Of a DNA stretch of 64,000 bases, positions 52,011 through 60,519 are shown piece by piece. The DNA is taken from the NCBI RefSeq assembly GCF_014904815.1, contig NZ_JACZFR010000025.1, forward strand, positions 124,001 through 188,000. The letters are read 5' to 3'. Each line of letters starts with the position of its first letter. The stretch's first letter is position 1. The DNA comes from Microbulbifer taiwanensis (GTDB taxonomy: Bacteria > Pseudomonadota > Gammaproteobacteria > Pseudomonadales > Cellvibrionaceae). The notes beneath the pieces were generated by a model. The model saw only the letters and a list, made by a program, of their open reading frames with translations. It was not told the origin of the DNA and ran no database searches. Made by a program: the position numbers and the translations under genes.

Positions 52011-53348
52011 TTACAGCGCTGGGGCCGCCAGTTGCGGCTGCGCGGGAGTTGTTCTGCGCAGGCGGCGGAAATAGAGGGTGGATAGCAGCATCAGCAGCAC
52101 GCAGGCGAAGCCGACGGCGTAGGTGAACTGCAGCGTGAAGTCCAGCCAGTCGAGATTCGGTTGGCCGAAGGTCTTGTACAGCATCACACCGATAGAGCCG
52201 AGATAGCCGGCGCTGTCCGCCAGGTAGATGACGAAGCCGGCATTGCCGAGGGAGCGGGTGCAGGCCACCAGGCGCTCGAACAGCAGGCAGTTAAAGGGCA
52301 CATAACCGATATAGAGGCCGACGTTGACCGCGATCATCCACAGGGCGCCGCCGATGGCGCCGCCTTCAAACGCCAGCGAGGCGATCACGCAGGTGGCTCC
52401 ACCGAGACCGACCAGGACTTGATTCAAAAGTAATGCCCTGTAGTTGTCGCGCAGGTACATCAGTAGTGCGAGGGAACCGAGCACCACCAGCGCCACCGGC
52501 AGGCTGCTGGTCAGGAATATCTGCGGCGCCTCGCCGTAGCCCAGCGCCTGCCACAGTTCCGCGGCAAAGTTGTCGGTGAAATCGCGAAACGACGTGAGAA
52601 AAACGTAGGTGAGGACCAGTGCGGCGAGTCCCAGGCCCGTCTCGTGCAGGAAAGCGCTGCGCATGGCAGCGTCCATCGGCACCCGTTGCTTGCGCGCATC
52701 CCGATCAGCGCTATCCGGCTGCGGCGTGCGCGCCAGGGCCAGGGTGGAGAGAATCAGGCCGGGCACAAAAATAAGCCCGACCAGCGCCGGCATCCACAGC
52801 TCCGGCACCTGCCACTCGATCAGAAGGTAGGCGGCGACGGCCTTTACTGCGCCGGAGGAGACGATCAGGCTGGCACAGAGAATGGCGCCCAGTGCCTCGG
52901 TGACCCGACGCCCCTCCAGGTAGCTGAATACCAGTCCCCAGACCATGCCCAGCGGCAGTCCGTTCAGGAACAGCATGGCCACATTGTACGGCGCCGGAAT
53001 CAGGGCGAAACCCACCAGTGCCAGGTGACTCGCCAGCACCAGCGCGATCAGGATACGCGCGCGATCGGTGGCGCGCATCTCCGAAATTACCTTGATGCCG
53101 ATGACTTTGGACAGCGCGTAGCCAAGCACCTGGGCGATGATCAGTGCCGTCTTGTAGTCGAGCGCAAAGTCCCAACCGGCCACCTGCTCGAAGGTGGCCG
53201 CGGTGAAGGGTTTGCGGAAGGCGTACATGCAGAAATAGGTAAAGAAGGCGGCGAGCCCGGCGAACAAAACCAGTGCAAAGCGGTGGGGCACCTGGGGTGC
53301 GGCACTGCCGGGGTGAGCGTGATGATTGTCGGCCATGGTTGTCGTCAC
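52011..53348 (-). CDS. MFS transporter, DUF5690 type, probable phosphonate importer
   Basis: 445 residues with about 12 membrane helices, the first being ALVLFAGLAAFFTYFCMYAF and the last VGFACVLLMLLSTLYF. RKPFTAATFEQVAG after helix 1 and GMVWGLVFSYLEGRRVTEAL are typical of the DUF5690 group of the major facilitator superfamily. As first gene of the operon with FAD oxidoreductase, HD oxygenase and phnX, it probably imports the organophosphonate across the inner membrane. Two in-frame ATGs (53348 and 53336) are possible. A perfect TTGGTCTAGACCAA dyad lies eight bases upstream of the first. Confidence 0.85.
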   Translation of the reverse strand: MTTTMADNHHAHPGSAAPQVPHRFALVLFAGLAAFFTYFCMYAFRKPFTAATFEQVAGWDFALDYKTALIIAQVLGYALSKVIGIKVISEMRATDRARILIALVLASHLALVGFALIPAPYNVAMLFLNGLPLGMVWGLVFSYLEGRRVTEALGAILCASLIVSSGAVKAVAAYLLIEWQVPELWMPALVGLIFVPGLILSTLALARTPQPDSADRDARKQRVPMDAAMRSAFLHETGLGLAALVLTYVFLTSFRDFTDNFAAELWQALGYGEAPQIFLTSSLPVALVVLGSLALLMYLRDNYRALLLNQVLVGLGGATCVIASLAFEGGAIGGALWMIAVNVGLYIGYVPFNCLLFERLVACTRSLGNAGFVIYLADSAGYLGSIGVMLYKTFGQPNLDWLDFTLQFTYAVGFACVLLMLLSTLYFRRLRRTTPAQPQLAAPAL

Positions 53349-53355
53349 TGCATAC

Positions 53356-53369
53356 TTGGTCTAGACCAA
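53356..53369. promoter_or_regulatory. GntR-type operator before the phosphonate operon
   Basis: TTGGTCTAGACCAA is a perfect 14-bp palindrome immediately upstream of the transporter gene. Its position close to the start codon fits repression. It is the likely site for the GntR/UTRA regulator at 48528-49229. Confidence 0.75.
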
Positions 53370-53490
53370 ATCCTATGGCGCAGTTGTTTCAATCTTGTGA
53401 CTGAAAGGTGACGGTTTCTTGAGCTTAATTGGTAATTAAAAGCAAGTTTCACACTCCTGTTATGCGGTTGTCATATTGCCTGTCTAGCAT

Positions 53491-53506
53491 TCTGGTCTAG
53501 TCCAGA
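53491..53506. promoter_or_regulatory. Second GntR-type operator, before the TonB receptor
   Basis: TCTGGTCTAGTCCAGA is an imperfect version of the dyad at 53356, sharing TGGTCTAG and the outer arms. It lies 72 bases before the divergent TonB receptor gene. Together the two sites imply joint control of the inner-membrane transporter operon and the receptor. Confidence 0.68.
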
Positions 53507-53578
53507 TCGGTTGGGCTGAATAAAAATTTCTTAACAGCTACGAAGAGCGGCAATTCAATTCACAACAGGGGGCAGACG

Positions 53579-56167
53579 ATGAATCGTCTCAAATTACTGC
53601 CTGCGGCCATAGCACTGGCGGTGAGTCAGGGAGCCTACGCGCAGGGGCAGACGCAACAGGTCGACGAAGCGGGTGTACAGGAAAACAATGGTATCGAGGA
53701 AATCGTCGTGCTCGGGCGTATGTTCGATACCGAGCTGCGCTCCCTCGAACTGCAGCGGGAATCCAACCGCATCATCAATGTGGTTTCCGCGGACGGTATC
53801 GGCAAGTTGCCGGATCGCAACGCGGCGGAAGCGGTACAGCGCGTCTCCGGCGTTTCCATCGAGCGCGACCAGGGCGAGGGTCGCTTCGTGGCCGTGCGCG
53901 GCCTGCCTTCCCAGTGGAGCTCTTCCAGCCTGAATGGCCACCGCCTGCCATCCGCGGAAGAGGAGACCACCAGCCGTGCTGCGGCCTTTGACTTCTTCCC
54001 GTCCGAGCTGATCGAACGCATCGAGGTTTCCAAGGCGGTGACTGCGGACCAGGAGGGCGACTCCATCGGCGGCAACGTCAACTTCGTGACCCGCACCGCG
54101 CCGGAAGAGCGCACCCTGGATATCTCCGTTGCTGGCGGCTACGCCGACAAGGCAGAGGGGGATATTTCCTCCTTCAGTGTGCTCTGGGGCGATCGCAGTG
54201 CGGACGGCAAGTTCGGCTACATGGTCAATGCCACCCAGTGGAGCCGCGACTGGGCCACTGACAACTACGAGCCGCGCCGCAACGGCAACGGCATCTACCG
54301 CCTGGAACTGCGCGACTACACCGGTAACCGCCAGACCCAGGGTCTGAATCTCGGCGCCGAATATGTGTTCGACAATGGCGACAAGATTTTTGCCCGCGGC
54401 CTCTACGGCACCCTCGAAGACGAGGAGACCCATTACAAGCACCGCCTGCGCTTCGACAAGGATCGCCTGGAGCTGCAGCATATCCACAATATGCTGGTCA
54501 CCCGTATGCACGGCTTCGAATTCGGCGGCGAGCACGGCCTGAGCGATACGAACAAACTGGACTGGAGCCTGGCCAGCTACGAAAACGAATTCCACTACGG
54601 CGCCATCCCCAACAAGGAAGACCGCGCTTATTTCGTGATGCGCTTCGACCAGAAGGATGTCGGTTACGAAGGCCTTGAAGATGGTCTGGTCTACAACACC
54701 ATCGACGGCGGCAGCGATCCGGCGGATGCTATCTCCACCCACCTGCCCGGCGATTTTGTCATGGACCCGACCCGGTCGGCTCTGTCCTGGGTGGAACTGT
54801 ACAAGGTCTACCTGAACGAGAAAGACAAGATCGTTGCCTCCTTCGATTTCACCAGCGAGCTGTCCAGCGAACTGGAATTGAAATTCGGTATGAAATACCG
54901 CGACAAGGAACGCGTATCCGAGTTTGCCGATGAGTTCTACGCCTGGGATGCCGACAACTACGGCCCGGCGCCACTGCTGTCCGATTTTGCCCTGTCCGAC
55001 CAGCCCGGCCGCAGCGACTTCCTGCCGGAAGTGGATGTGGACTATGAATCCCAGTTCTCCCAGGTGGCCGATATGTCCGACCTGGAGAGCTTCTGGAACC
55101 AGAATCGCGACAAGTTTGTGCTGGTGGAAGGGGATTCCGCGCTGGTCAGCAACGGCCTGGCCCTGGGGCGCAACTTCGACCTGGCCGAGCAGCATCTGTC
55201 CGGCTACGGCATGGCCACTTACCAGTACAACGACCGCACCACCCTGGTCGCCGGCCTGCGCCTGACCCAGACCACCACCGAGGTGGACAGCCAGGTATTC
55301 GTCACCGACGAGTCCGGCGAGGGTCACCTGGAACCCTTCAAGGGCGAAAAGGACTACCTGTCGGTACTGCCCTCTGCGCACCTGAAATATGCCCTGACCG
55401 AGGACAGCAACCTGCGCCTGGCGCTGACCCGCACCTTCGCGCGTCCCGACTTCGGCGACCTGAACCCGGGCGGATACTACGCGGAACACGACAACGAATT
55501 CCTCGGCGGTAACGCCGAGCTGGATCCGACCTACTCCTGGAATCTCGACGCCATCTACGAGCACTACTTCAGTGATGCCGGTGTCGTTTCCACGGGCCTC
55601 TTCTACAAGGACATTACCGACCCGATTTTCACCGATGTGAGCGAGGGCGAGTACAACGGCAATGCCGGAGTGGATATCTACCGCCCTGAGAATGGCGACG
55701 ATGCCTGGCTGCGCGGTGCGGAACTGAACCTGATCCGCAAGCTGGACTTCCTGCCCGGCCCGCTGGCCAATCTGGGTGTCTCCGCCAACGTCACCCTGAT
55801 GGACTCGGAGATGAGCATTCCCGGCCGTAGCGGCGGTGTGCCGATTCCGCGCCAGGCGGACCTGCTGCACAACTTCTCCGTCTACTACGACGACGGCGCC
55901 TTCTCCCTGCGCCTGGCCCAGAATCACAAGGGTGAGTATGTGGAGGAGCACGGCGGCAGCAGGGACGAGGATCAGTTCTACGGTGCCTACACCAGCCTTG
56001 ACCTGAGTGCCAACTACACGGTCAACGACCAGCTGGTGATCTTTGCCGAGGCCATCAACCTCAGCGACGAACCGCTGACCTATTACATCGGCGACGAGGA
56101 CAGACCCAAGCAGGTGGAGTACTACGGTATCCGCGGCCAGCTGGGTGTGCGTTACAGCTTCTACTAA
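53579..56167 (+). CDS. TonB-dependent receptor (Xanthomonas/Caulobacter type), probably phosphonate-related
   Basis: 862-residue outer-membrane receptor. A signal peptide is followed by a TonB box-like segment (GIEEIVVLGRM). The plug contains DRNAAEAVQRVSGVSIERDQ, GEGRFVAVRGLPSQWSSSSL and FDFFPSELIERIEVSKAVTA with DSIGGNVNFVTRTA. The barrel ends YGIRGQLGVRYSFY with a terminal aromatic. These motifs belong to the TonB-Xanth-Caul group, whose members import sugars and other organic nutrients, not siderophores. It lacks the STN domain. It is transcribed divergently from the phosphonate operon and shares its operator type, so an organophosphonate or phosphonate conjugate is the inferred substrate. 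Confidence 0.9.
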   Translation: MNRLKLLPAAIALAVSQGAYAQGQTQQVDEAGVQENNGIEEIVVLGRMFDTELRSLELQRESNRIINVVSADGIGKLPDRNAAEAVQRVSGVSIERDQGEGRFVAVRGLPSQWSSSSLNGHRLPSAEEETTSRAAAFDFFPSELIERIEVSKAVTADQEGDSIGGNVNFVTRTAPEERTLDISVAGGYADKAEGDISSFSVLWGDRSADGKFGYMVNATQWSRDWATDNYEPRRNGNGIYRLELRDYTGNRQTQGLNLGAEYVFDNGDKIFARGLYGTLEDEETHYKHRLRFDKDRLELQHIHNMLVTRMHGFEFGGEHGLSDTNKLDWSLASYENEFHYGAIPNKEDRAYFVMRFDQKDVGYEGLEDGLVYNTIDGGSDPADAISTHLPGDFVMDPTRSALSWVELYKVYLNEKDKIVASFDFTSELSSELELKFGMKYRDKERVSEFADEFYAWDADNYGPAPLLSDFALSDQPGRSDFLPEVDVDYESQFSQVADMSDLESFWNQNRDKFVLVEGDSALVSNGLALGRNFDLAEQHLSGYGMATYQYNDRTTLVAGLRLTQTTTEVDSQVFVTDESGEGHLEPFKGEKDYLSVLPSAHLKYALTEDSNLRLALTRTFARPDFGDLNPGGYYAEHDNEFLGGNAELDPTYSWNLDAIYEHYFSDAGVVSTGLFYKDITDPIFTDVSEGEYNGNAGVDIYRPENGDDAWLRGAELNLIRKLDFLPGPLANLGVSANVTLMDSEMSIPGRSGGVPIPRQADLLHNFSVYYDDGAFSLRLAQNHKGEYVEEHGGSRDEDQFYGAYTSLDLSANYTVNDQLVIFAEAINLSDEPLTYYIGDEDRPKQVEYYGIRGQLGVRYSFY

Positions 56168-56198
56168 CTTCCCCCCGTTAGTTAGCGAAGCGTTTTTA

Positions 56199-56222
56199 CC
56201 CCGGTTTTTGCCGGGGTTTTTT
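56199..56222 (+). terminator. Rho-independent terminator of the TonB receptor gene
   Basis: CCCCGG-TTTTTG-CCGGGG followed by TTTTTT is a textbook intrinsic terminator, 31 bases after the receptor stop. Confidence 0.92.
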
Positions 56223-56238
56223 AATTGGGGAATTTACT

Positions 56239-56329
56239 TGTAGGAGTGGCGGGGCGGCCATCCGCCCATGGCCGCGATTGATCTCACTTCGTTGTGCAAA
56301 TCGATCGCGGCCATGGGCCGCTCCTACAG
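56239..56329. repeat. REP/BIME-like inverted pair, copy 3
   Basis: TGTAGGAGTGGCGGGGCGG with CCGCCCATGGCCGCGAT, about 28 bases, then ATCGCGGCCATGGGCC and GCTCCTACA. It lies between two convergent genes, directly after the intrinsic terminator. Confidence 0.87.
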
Positions 56330-56338
56330 GAAATGGGA

Positions 56339-57997
56339 TTAAACGACGAGCGGATTGCCGCGCTCGATCAGGGTTTTTATATCCAACCCGGTGGGCAGGC
56401 AGCCGGTGTTGTGGGCGCCCTCGGCGCCCAGGCGCGAGGCGATAAAGGCCTCCGCCACGGCACTGTTGCCACCCTGCACCAGCAGGTGCGATTGCATGGT
56501 GAGCGCCAGCTGGTCTACCAGACGCCGCGCCCTGTATTCCACCTGATCCATATCCGCCAATTGTTTTTTCAGCCTGTCGATGGCCCTGTCCAGTTGTGCA
56601 TCTGCGCCCCTGCTCTGTTCGATTTCGTCGAGCCAGTTGGTCAGTACCGCCGGGGTCTTGGCCACTGCGCGCAGCACGTCCAGTGCCTGGATATTGCCGG
56701 AGCCCTCCCAGATCGCATTGATCGGCGCATCGCGGTAGAGGCGCGCGGTGATGAAGTTCTCGATCACACCGTTGCCGCCCAGGCATTCCATCGCCTCGTA
56801 GGCGTGGTGCGGGGTGCGCTTGCAGATCCAGTATTTGCCCACTGCGGTGCCGAGGCGCATCAGCAGTTTCTCGTGTTCATTTTCCGGACGGTCGAAGGCC
56901 CGGGCCATGCGCAGGGTCATGGCTATCGAGCCCTCCACTTCCAGTTGCAGGTCGGCGAGCACATTCTGCATCAGCGGCTGGTCGATCAGGGTTTTACCGA
57001 AGGCGCTGCGCCGTGATGCATTGTAGATGGCCTGCACCACCGCCTGGCGCTGGCCACCGGAGGAACCGATCATGCAGTCGAAGCGGGTTACCGCCACCAT
57101 CTCGATGATCGCGTTGACGCCGCGGCCCTCTTCGTCCACCAGCCAGCCGAGGGCGCCGCGCAATTCGATTTCCGAGGAGGCGTTGGAGACATTGCCGGCC
57201 TTGTTTTTCAGGCGCTGCACCTGGATCGGGTTCTTGGAGCCATCGGGCCGCCAGCGGGGTACCAGGAAACAGCTGAGTCCGGCGTCTGTCTGCGCCAGCA
57301 TCAGGAAGGCATCGCACATGGGGGCGGAGGTGAACCACTTGTGTCCCACCAGTTCGTAGCTGCCGTCGCCCAGGGGTATGGCGGTGGTGGTGTTGGCGCG
57401 CACGTCGGAGCCGCCCTGCTTCTCCGTCATACCCATGCCGATGGTGACGCTGGTTTTTTCCGTGTGCGGGCGGTTGCTGGGGTCGTAGCCGCGGTCGGTG
57501 ATCTTCGGCAGCCACTCCCCGGCCAGCGCTGGCGCCAGGCGGATGGAGGGCACAGAAGCAAAGGTCATGGTCACCGGGCAGCCGTGGCCCGCTTCCAGCT
57601 GGCTGTGCAGGTAGTACTTGGCTGCACGCACTACGTGGGCGCCGGGTTTCGGGTCCGTCCAGGGGCTGCTGTGCAGGCCCTCGCTCAGCGCCAGCTGCAT
57701 CAGCTGGTGATAAGCCGGGTGATAGCGCACCAGGTCGACGCGATTGCCTACGCGGTCGTCGGGCTCGAAGCTGGGTTTGAACTCGTTGGCGTCGAAACCG
57801 CGCTGGATCATCTCCGGGCGCCCGCAGACCTCTCCGTAGCGCTGCAGGTCGTCCTCGGCCCAGTGGCCGCCGTTGTGCTGCACTGCCTCGCGCAGCGCCG
57901 CGTCGCCAGCGTAGAGATTGTGGCCGGTCAGGGGCGGCGTCTGATTCAGGACTTCGTGGGTGCTGGCGAGCTCAGACGGGGGCGTTTTTTTGCTCAT
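56339..57997 (-). CDS. aidB: AidB-like acyl-CoA dehydrogenase
   Basis: 552-residue flavoprotein of the AidB branch of acyl-CoA dehydrogenases. The N-terminal HEVLNQTPPLTGHNLYAGDA matches AidB. Core motifs are IGMGMTEKQGGSDVRANTTT, GHKWFTSAPMCDAFLMLAQT, ASSEIELRGALGWLVDEEGR, ECLGGNGVIENFITARLYRD and INAIWEGSGNIQALDVLRAV. AidB of E. coli is induced by alkylating agents and binds DNA; its true substrate is unknown. Family length is ~540, so the protein is complete. It has its own gap on both sides and no visible operon partner. Confidence 0.9.
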   Translation of the reverse strand: MSKKTPPSELASTHEVLNQTPPLTGHNLYAGDAALREAVQHNGGHWAEDDLQRYGEVCGRPEMIQRGFDANEFKPSFEPDDRVGNRVDLVRYHPAYHQLMQLALSEGLHSSPWTDPKPGAHVVRAAKYYLHSQLEAGHGCPVTMTFASVPSIRLAPALAGEWLPKITDRGYDPSNRPHTEKTSVTIGMGMTEKQGGSDVRANTTTAIPLGDGSYELVGHKWFTSAPMCDAFLMLAQTDAGLSCFLVPRWRPDGSKNPIQVQRLKNKAGNVSNASSEIELRGALGWLVDEEGRGVNAIIEMVAVTRFDCMIGSSGGQRQAVVQAIYNASRRSAFGKTLIDQPLMQNVLADLQLEVEGSIAMTLRMARAFDRPENEHEKLLMRLGTAVGKYWICKRTPHHAYEAMECLGGNGVIENFITARLYRDAPINAIWEGSGNIQALDVLRAVAKTPAVLTNWLDEIEQSRGADAQLDRAIDRLKKQLADMDQVEYRARRLVDQLALTMQSHLLVQGGNSAVAEAFIASRLGAEGAHNTGCLPTGLDIKTLIERGNPLVV

Positions 57998-58172
57998 TGA
58001 TTTTCTCTCTGGCCTCTTCGCGCGGATCCGTTGTGGGAAAGATTAGCTGTTGTCGAACATCCTAGTGGCAAGAGCGCCGCGGGTCTTGCCCATTTGTGAC
58101 GGTGTTATATGCCGCGCCGGTCAGCGGCGCCAGAGTGCAATGGTTTGGCATGTTGTGAACGCCAGCAAGATC

Positions 58173-58186
58173 TGACAGCGCTGTCA
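58173..58186. promoter_or_regulatory. LacI-type palindromic operator upstream of the Kelch/chitinase genes
   Basis: TGACAGCGCTGTCA is a perfect 14-bp palindrome with a central CG, the form bound by LacI-family repressors of carbohydrate operons in proteobacteria. It is 63 bases before the Kelch gene. The rest of the 252-base gap 57998-58249 shows no other clear signal. No LacI gene is in the window. Confidence 0.55.
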
Positions 58187-58249
58187 AAGTATCGGCTGAG
58201 CGGGTAGCATTGGTGATCAGACAATAGGGACGATAAGGAGAGGGAGCCG

Positions 58250-59281
58250 GTGCAGAGACGCAAATTTCTTCAGCTACTCGCATTGGGTGCACTCGCGCCC
58301 GCCTGGCCGCGATTGACGGACGCTGGTCCGGCAGAAGCGGCGAGCGGGAGACAGGATTGGCGGCGGGGGGCTGCACTGCCGCTGCCAATGCAGGAAATCT
58401 ACCCGGCCGTCTATCGCGGGCAGATCTATGTGGGCGGGGGGCTCGGGGCGGCGCCAGCGGGGAAGGGAGTAATGGGCTCGCTGGCGCCAATGGAGCAGGT
58501 GTTCCGTTTCGATCCACACGGTGACCGCTGGTCGCCGATTGCGGCACTGCCGGTGGCGCGTCACCACCTGGGATTGGTGTCCGATGAAAAATCTCTCTTT
58601 GGTATTGGCGGTTTCTCCGCGGTGGCGGGCAACGCCTGGCAGTTTGAGGCGACGGTGTTTCGATGGAGTTATGGCGATCCTGTCTGGCAGCGGGGGCCGG
58701 ATCTGCCTCGGCCCCAGGCGGAATCCTGTTACGCCTGCGCAAATGGGGATATCCATGTAATCGGCGGACGCACTGCCGACGGCGATACGGCCCACCACTG
58801 GCGGCTGCGCGACGATGACCGCTGGGAAAAGGCGGCGCCCCTGTCTCTCGCGAGAAATTCCGCTGCCTGCGTGTTGCTTGATGGCGAACTCTATGTGATG
58901 GGCGGGCGGATTTACGACCGTGGGCACGAAAACCAGTCCCTGGTGGAGCGCTATGATCCGGTGGCGGATCGCTGGCAGATGATGGCGCCGCTACCGGTGG
59001 CCACGGCGGGAACTGCCGCGGCGGTGATGGACGGGGAAATCTACCTGTTTGGCGGTGAGGCGCTGGTGGACCGCGAAACTGCGAGTGAGCGCTGGAGTAC
59101 CTACCGGGATGTGTGGCGATACGATCCCAGGCGGGACAGTTGGAGCAGGGCAGGTGTGATGCCCGGTAGGCGTCACGGCATGGGCGCAGTGGCGCTCCAC
59201 AATCATATCTACCTGATGGGTGGCGCCAGCGGAGCTGGTATCGATGGCACTCTGGCGTCGGTGGATATTCTATCCACCTGA
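58250..59281 (+). CDS. Secreted Kelch-repeat protein (Tat signal)
   Basis: 343 residues. MQRRKFLQLLALGALAPAWP is a twin-arginine signal, so the protein is exported folded. The mature part has about five or six Kelch blades, each with the GG-Y/W pattern: VYRGQIYVGGGLGAA, LFGIGGFSAV, IHVIGGRTADG, LYVMGGRIYDRG, IYLFGGEALVD and IYLMGGASGAG. A six-bladed beta-propeller in this family may be a mutarotase-like or carbohydrate-binding protein; no specific activity can be read. The start is GTG 58250 with AAGGAG nine bases upstream. The chitinase gene follows after 14 bases, so the two are co-transcribed. Confidence 0.87.
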   Translation: MQRRKFLQLLALGALAPAWPRLTDAGPAEAASGRQDWRRGAALPLPMQEIYPAVYRGQIYVGGGLGAAPAGKGVMGSLAPMEQVFRFDPHGDRWSPIAALPVARHHLGLVSDEKSLFGIGGFSAVAGNAWQFEATVFRWSYGDPVWQRGPDLPRPQAESCYACANGDIHVIGGRTADGDTAHHWRLRDDDRWEKAAPLSLARNSAACVLLDGELYVMGGRIYDRGHENQSLVERYDPVADRWQMMAPLPVATAGTAAAVMDGEIYLFGGEALVDRETASERWSTYRDVWRYDPRRDSWSRAGVMPGRRHGMGAVALHNHIYLMGGASGAGIDGTLASVDILST

Positions 59282-59295
59282 ACGAGAGAATTAAT

Positions 59296-60465
59296 ATGGA
59301 GAAAAAAATGATAAGTGGAAAATTGAGTTTGGTGGGTCTGCTGGTAGGCCTCCTCGCGGTCTGCAGTAGTGCAGAGGCCAAGGTTGAAAATAACAGGGGA
59401 GAGCGCAGCGCCGAATCCGCGGAGGCTCAGGTTATCAGCTCGTCGGAGTTGGCCGTGATCGCCTACTACACCGGCGATGGCCACGATCTCGATCGCTACG
59501 ATTTCAGCAAGATCACCCATGTGATTTACAGCTTTATTTTTCTCGACGGCAATCAAATGGCCTTTGCCGGTCCCGAAGCGATTGACGCCTACAGACGGCT
59601 ACTGGACCTGAAAGCACAGTACCCCCACCTGAAAATCATGCTCGCACTGGGCGGTTGGGGTGGTTGCGAGAGCTGCTCGCCGATTTTTGCCGACGCTGAA
59701 AATCGCCGCGCTTTTGCGCAGTCGGTGGTGCAGGCATTGGAGACCTACGGTGGCGACGGTATTGACCTGGACTGGGAGTATCCGGCCATAGAGGGGCATC
59801 CCGGCCATCCATACAATGCGGGCGATCGAGATAATTTCACCGGGCTGGTGCGAGCGTTGCGTCGTGAACTCGGCCAAGACTATCTGCTGAGCATCGCCGC
59901 CGGTGGCTTCGACGAGTTTCTGCAGAAATCTGTCGACTGGCAACTAGTGATACCGCTGGTCAATAACGTCAACCTGATGTCCTATGACCTGGTGAACGGC
60001 TTCAGTACCACTACCGGTCACCACAGCCCGCTGTATTCAACTGCAGCGCAGAAGCAGTCCACCGACAATGCGGTGCGCTACCTGCTGGCGCAAGGGGTGC
60101 CGCCAGGAAAAATAGTGATAGGAGCGGCCTTCTATTCCCGTGTTTGGGAAAATGTAGAGGCACAGAATAACGGCCGCTATCAACAGGGCAGACATGTGGC
60201 GGGATTGCCCTTTGGCAAACTGGCGGAGGCCTACGCAGAAAACACTGGATATAAACTTTTCTGGGACCAGAGCGCTCAGGCGCCCTATGCCTATCACCCA
60301 GAAGAAAAGCGCTATGCGACTTTCGACAATCGCCGCTCGGTTTCGCTGAAAGTCCGCTACGCAATCGAGCAGAAGCTGGGTGGCATTATGTTCTGGGAGT
60401 TGCCCGGGGACAGTGATGGGGAAGGGCTGGTGGACGCAATTTACGCGGCGAAACTGGCGAAATAA
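59296..60465 (+). CDS. GH18 chitinase, secreted
   Basis: 389-residue glycoside hydrolase family 18 enzyme. A signal peptide (LVGLLVGLLAVCSSAEA) is followed by a short linker and the TIM barrel. The catalytic signature DGIDLDWEYP has the acid Glu161. KIMLALGGWGG is the conserved SxGG-type strand, VNLMSYDLVNGFS contains the Met-Tyr-Asp substrate-binding residues, and GGIMFWELPGDSDGEGLVDA closes the barrel. No chitin-binding module is present, so it may act on soluble chito-oligosaccharides. It is co-transcribed with the Kelch protein. Confidence 0.92.
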   Translation: MEKKMISGKLSLVGLLVGLLAVCSSAEAKVENNRGERSAESAEAQVISSSELAVIAYYTGDGHDLDRYDFSKITHVIYSFIFLDGNQMAFAGPEAIDAYRRLLDLKAQYPHLKIMLALGGWGGCESCSPIFADAENRRAFAQSVVQALETYGGDGIDLDWEYPAIEGHPGHPYNAGDRDNFTGLVRALRRELGQDYLLSIAAGGFDEFLQKSVDWQLVIPLVNNVNLMSYDLVNGFSTTTGHHSPLYSTAAQKQSTDNAVRYLLAQGVPPGKIVIGAAFYSRVWENVEAQNNGRYQQGRHVAGLPFGKLAEAYAENTGYKLFWDQSAQAPYAYHPEEKRYATFDNRRSVSLKVRYAIEQKLGGIMFWELPGDSDGEGLVDAIYAAKLAK

Positions 60466-60491
60466 TCGATTGCGGCGGACCTGGTCCCGCT

Positions 60492-60509
60492 GCCGAGCTG
60501 GAGCTCGGC
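60492..60509. terminator. Hairpin between convergent chitinase and holA genes
   Basis: GCCGAGC-TGGA-GCTCGGC is a perfect 7-bp stem in the 54-base gap between two convergent genes. A short TTCCC follows on the plus strand. A bidirectional termination role is plausible. Confidence 0.55.
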
Positions 60510-60519
60510 CTTCCCGGAT

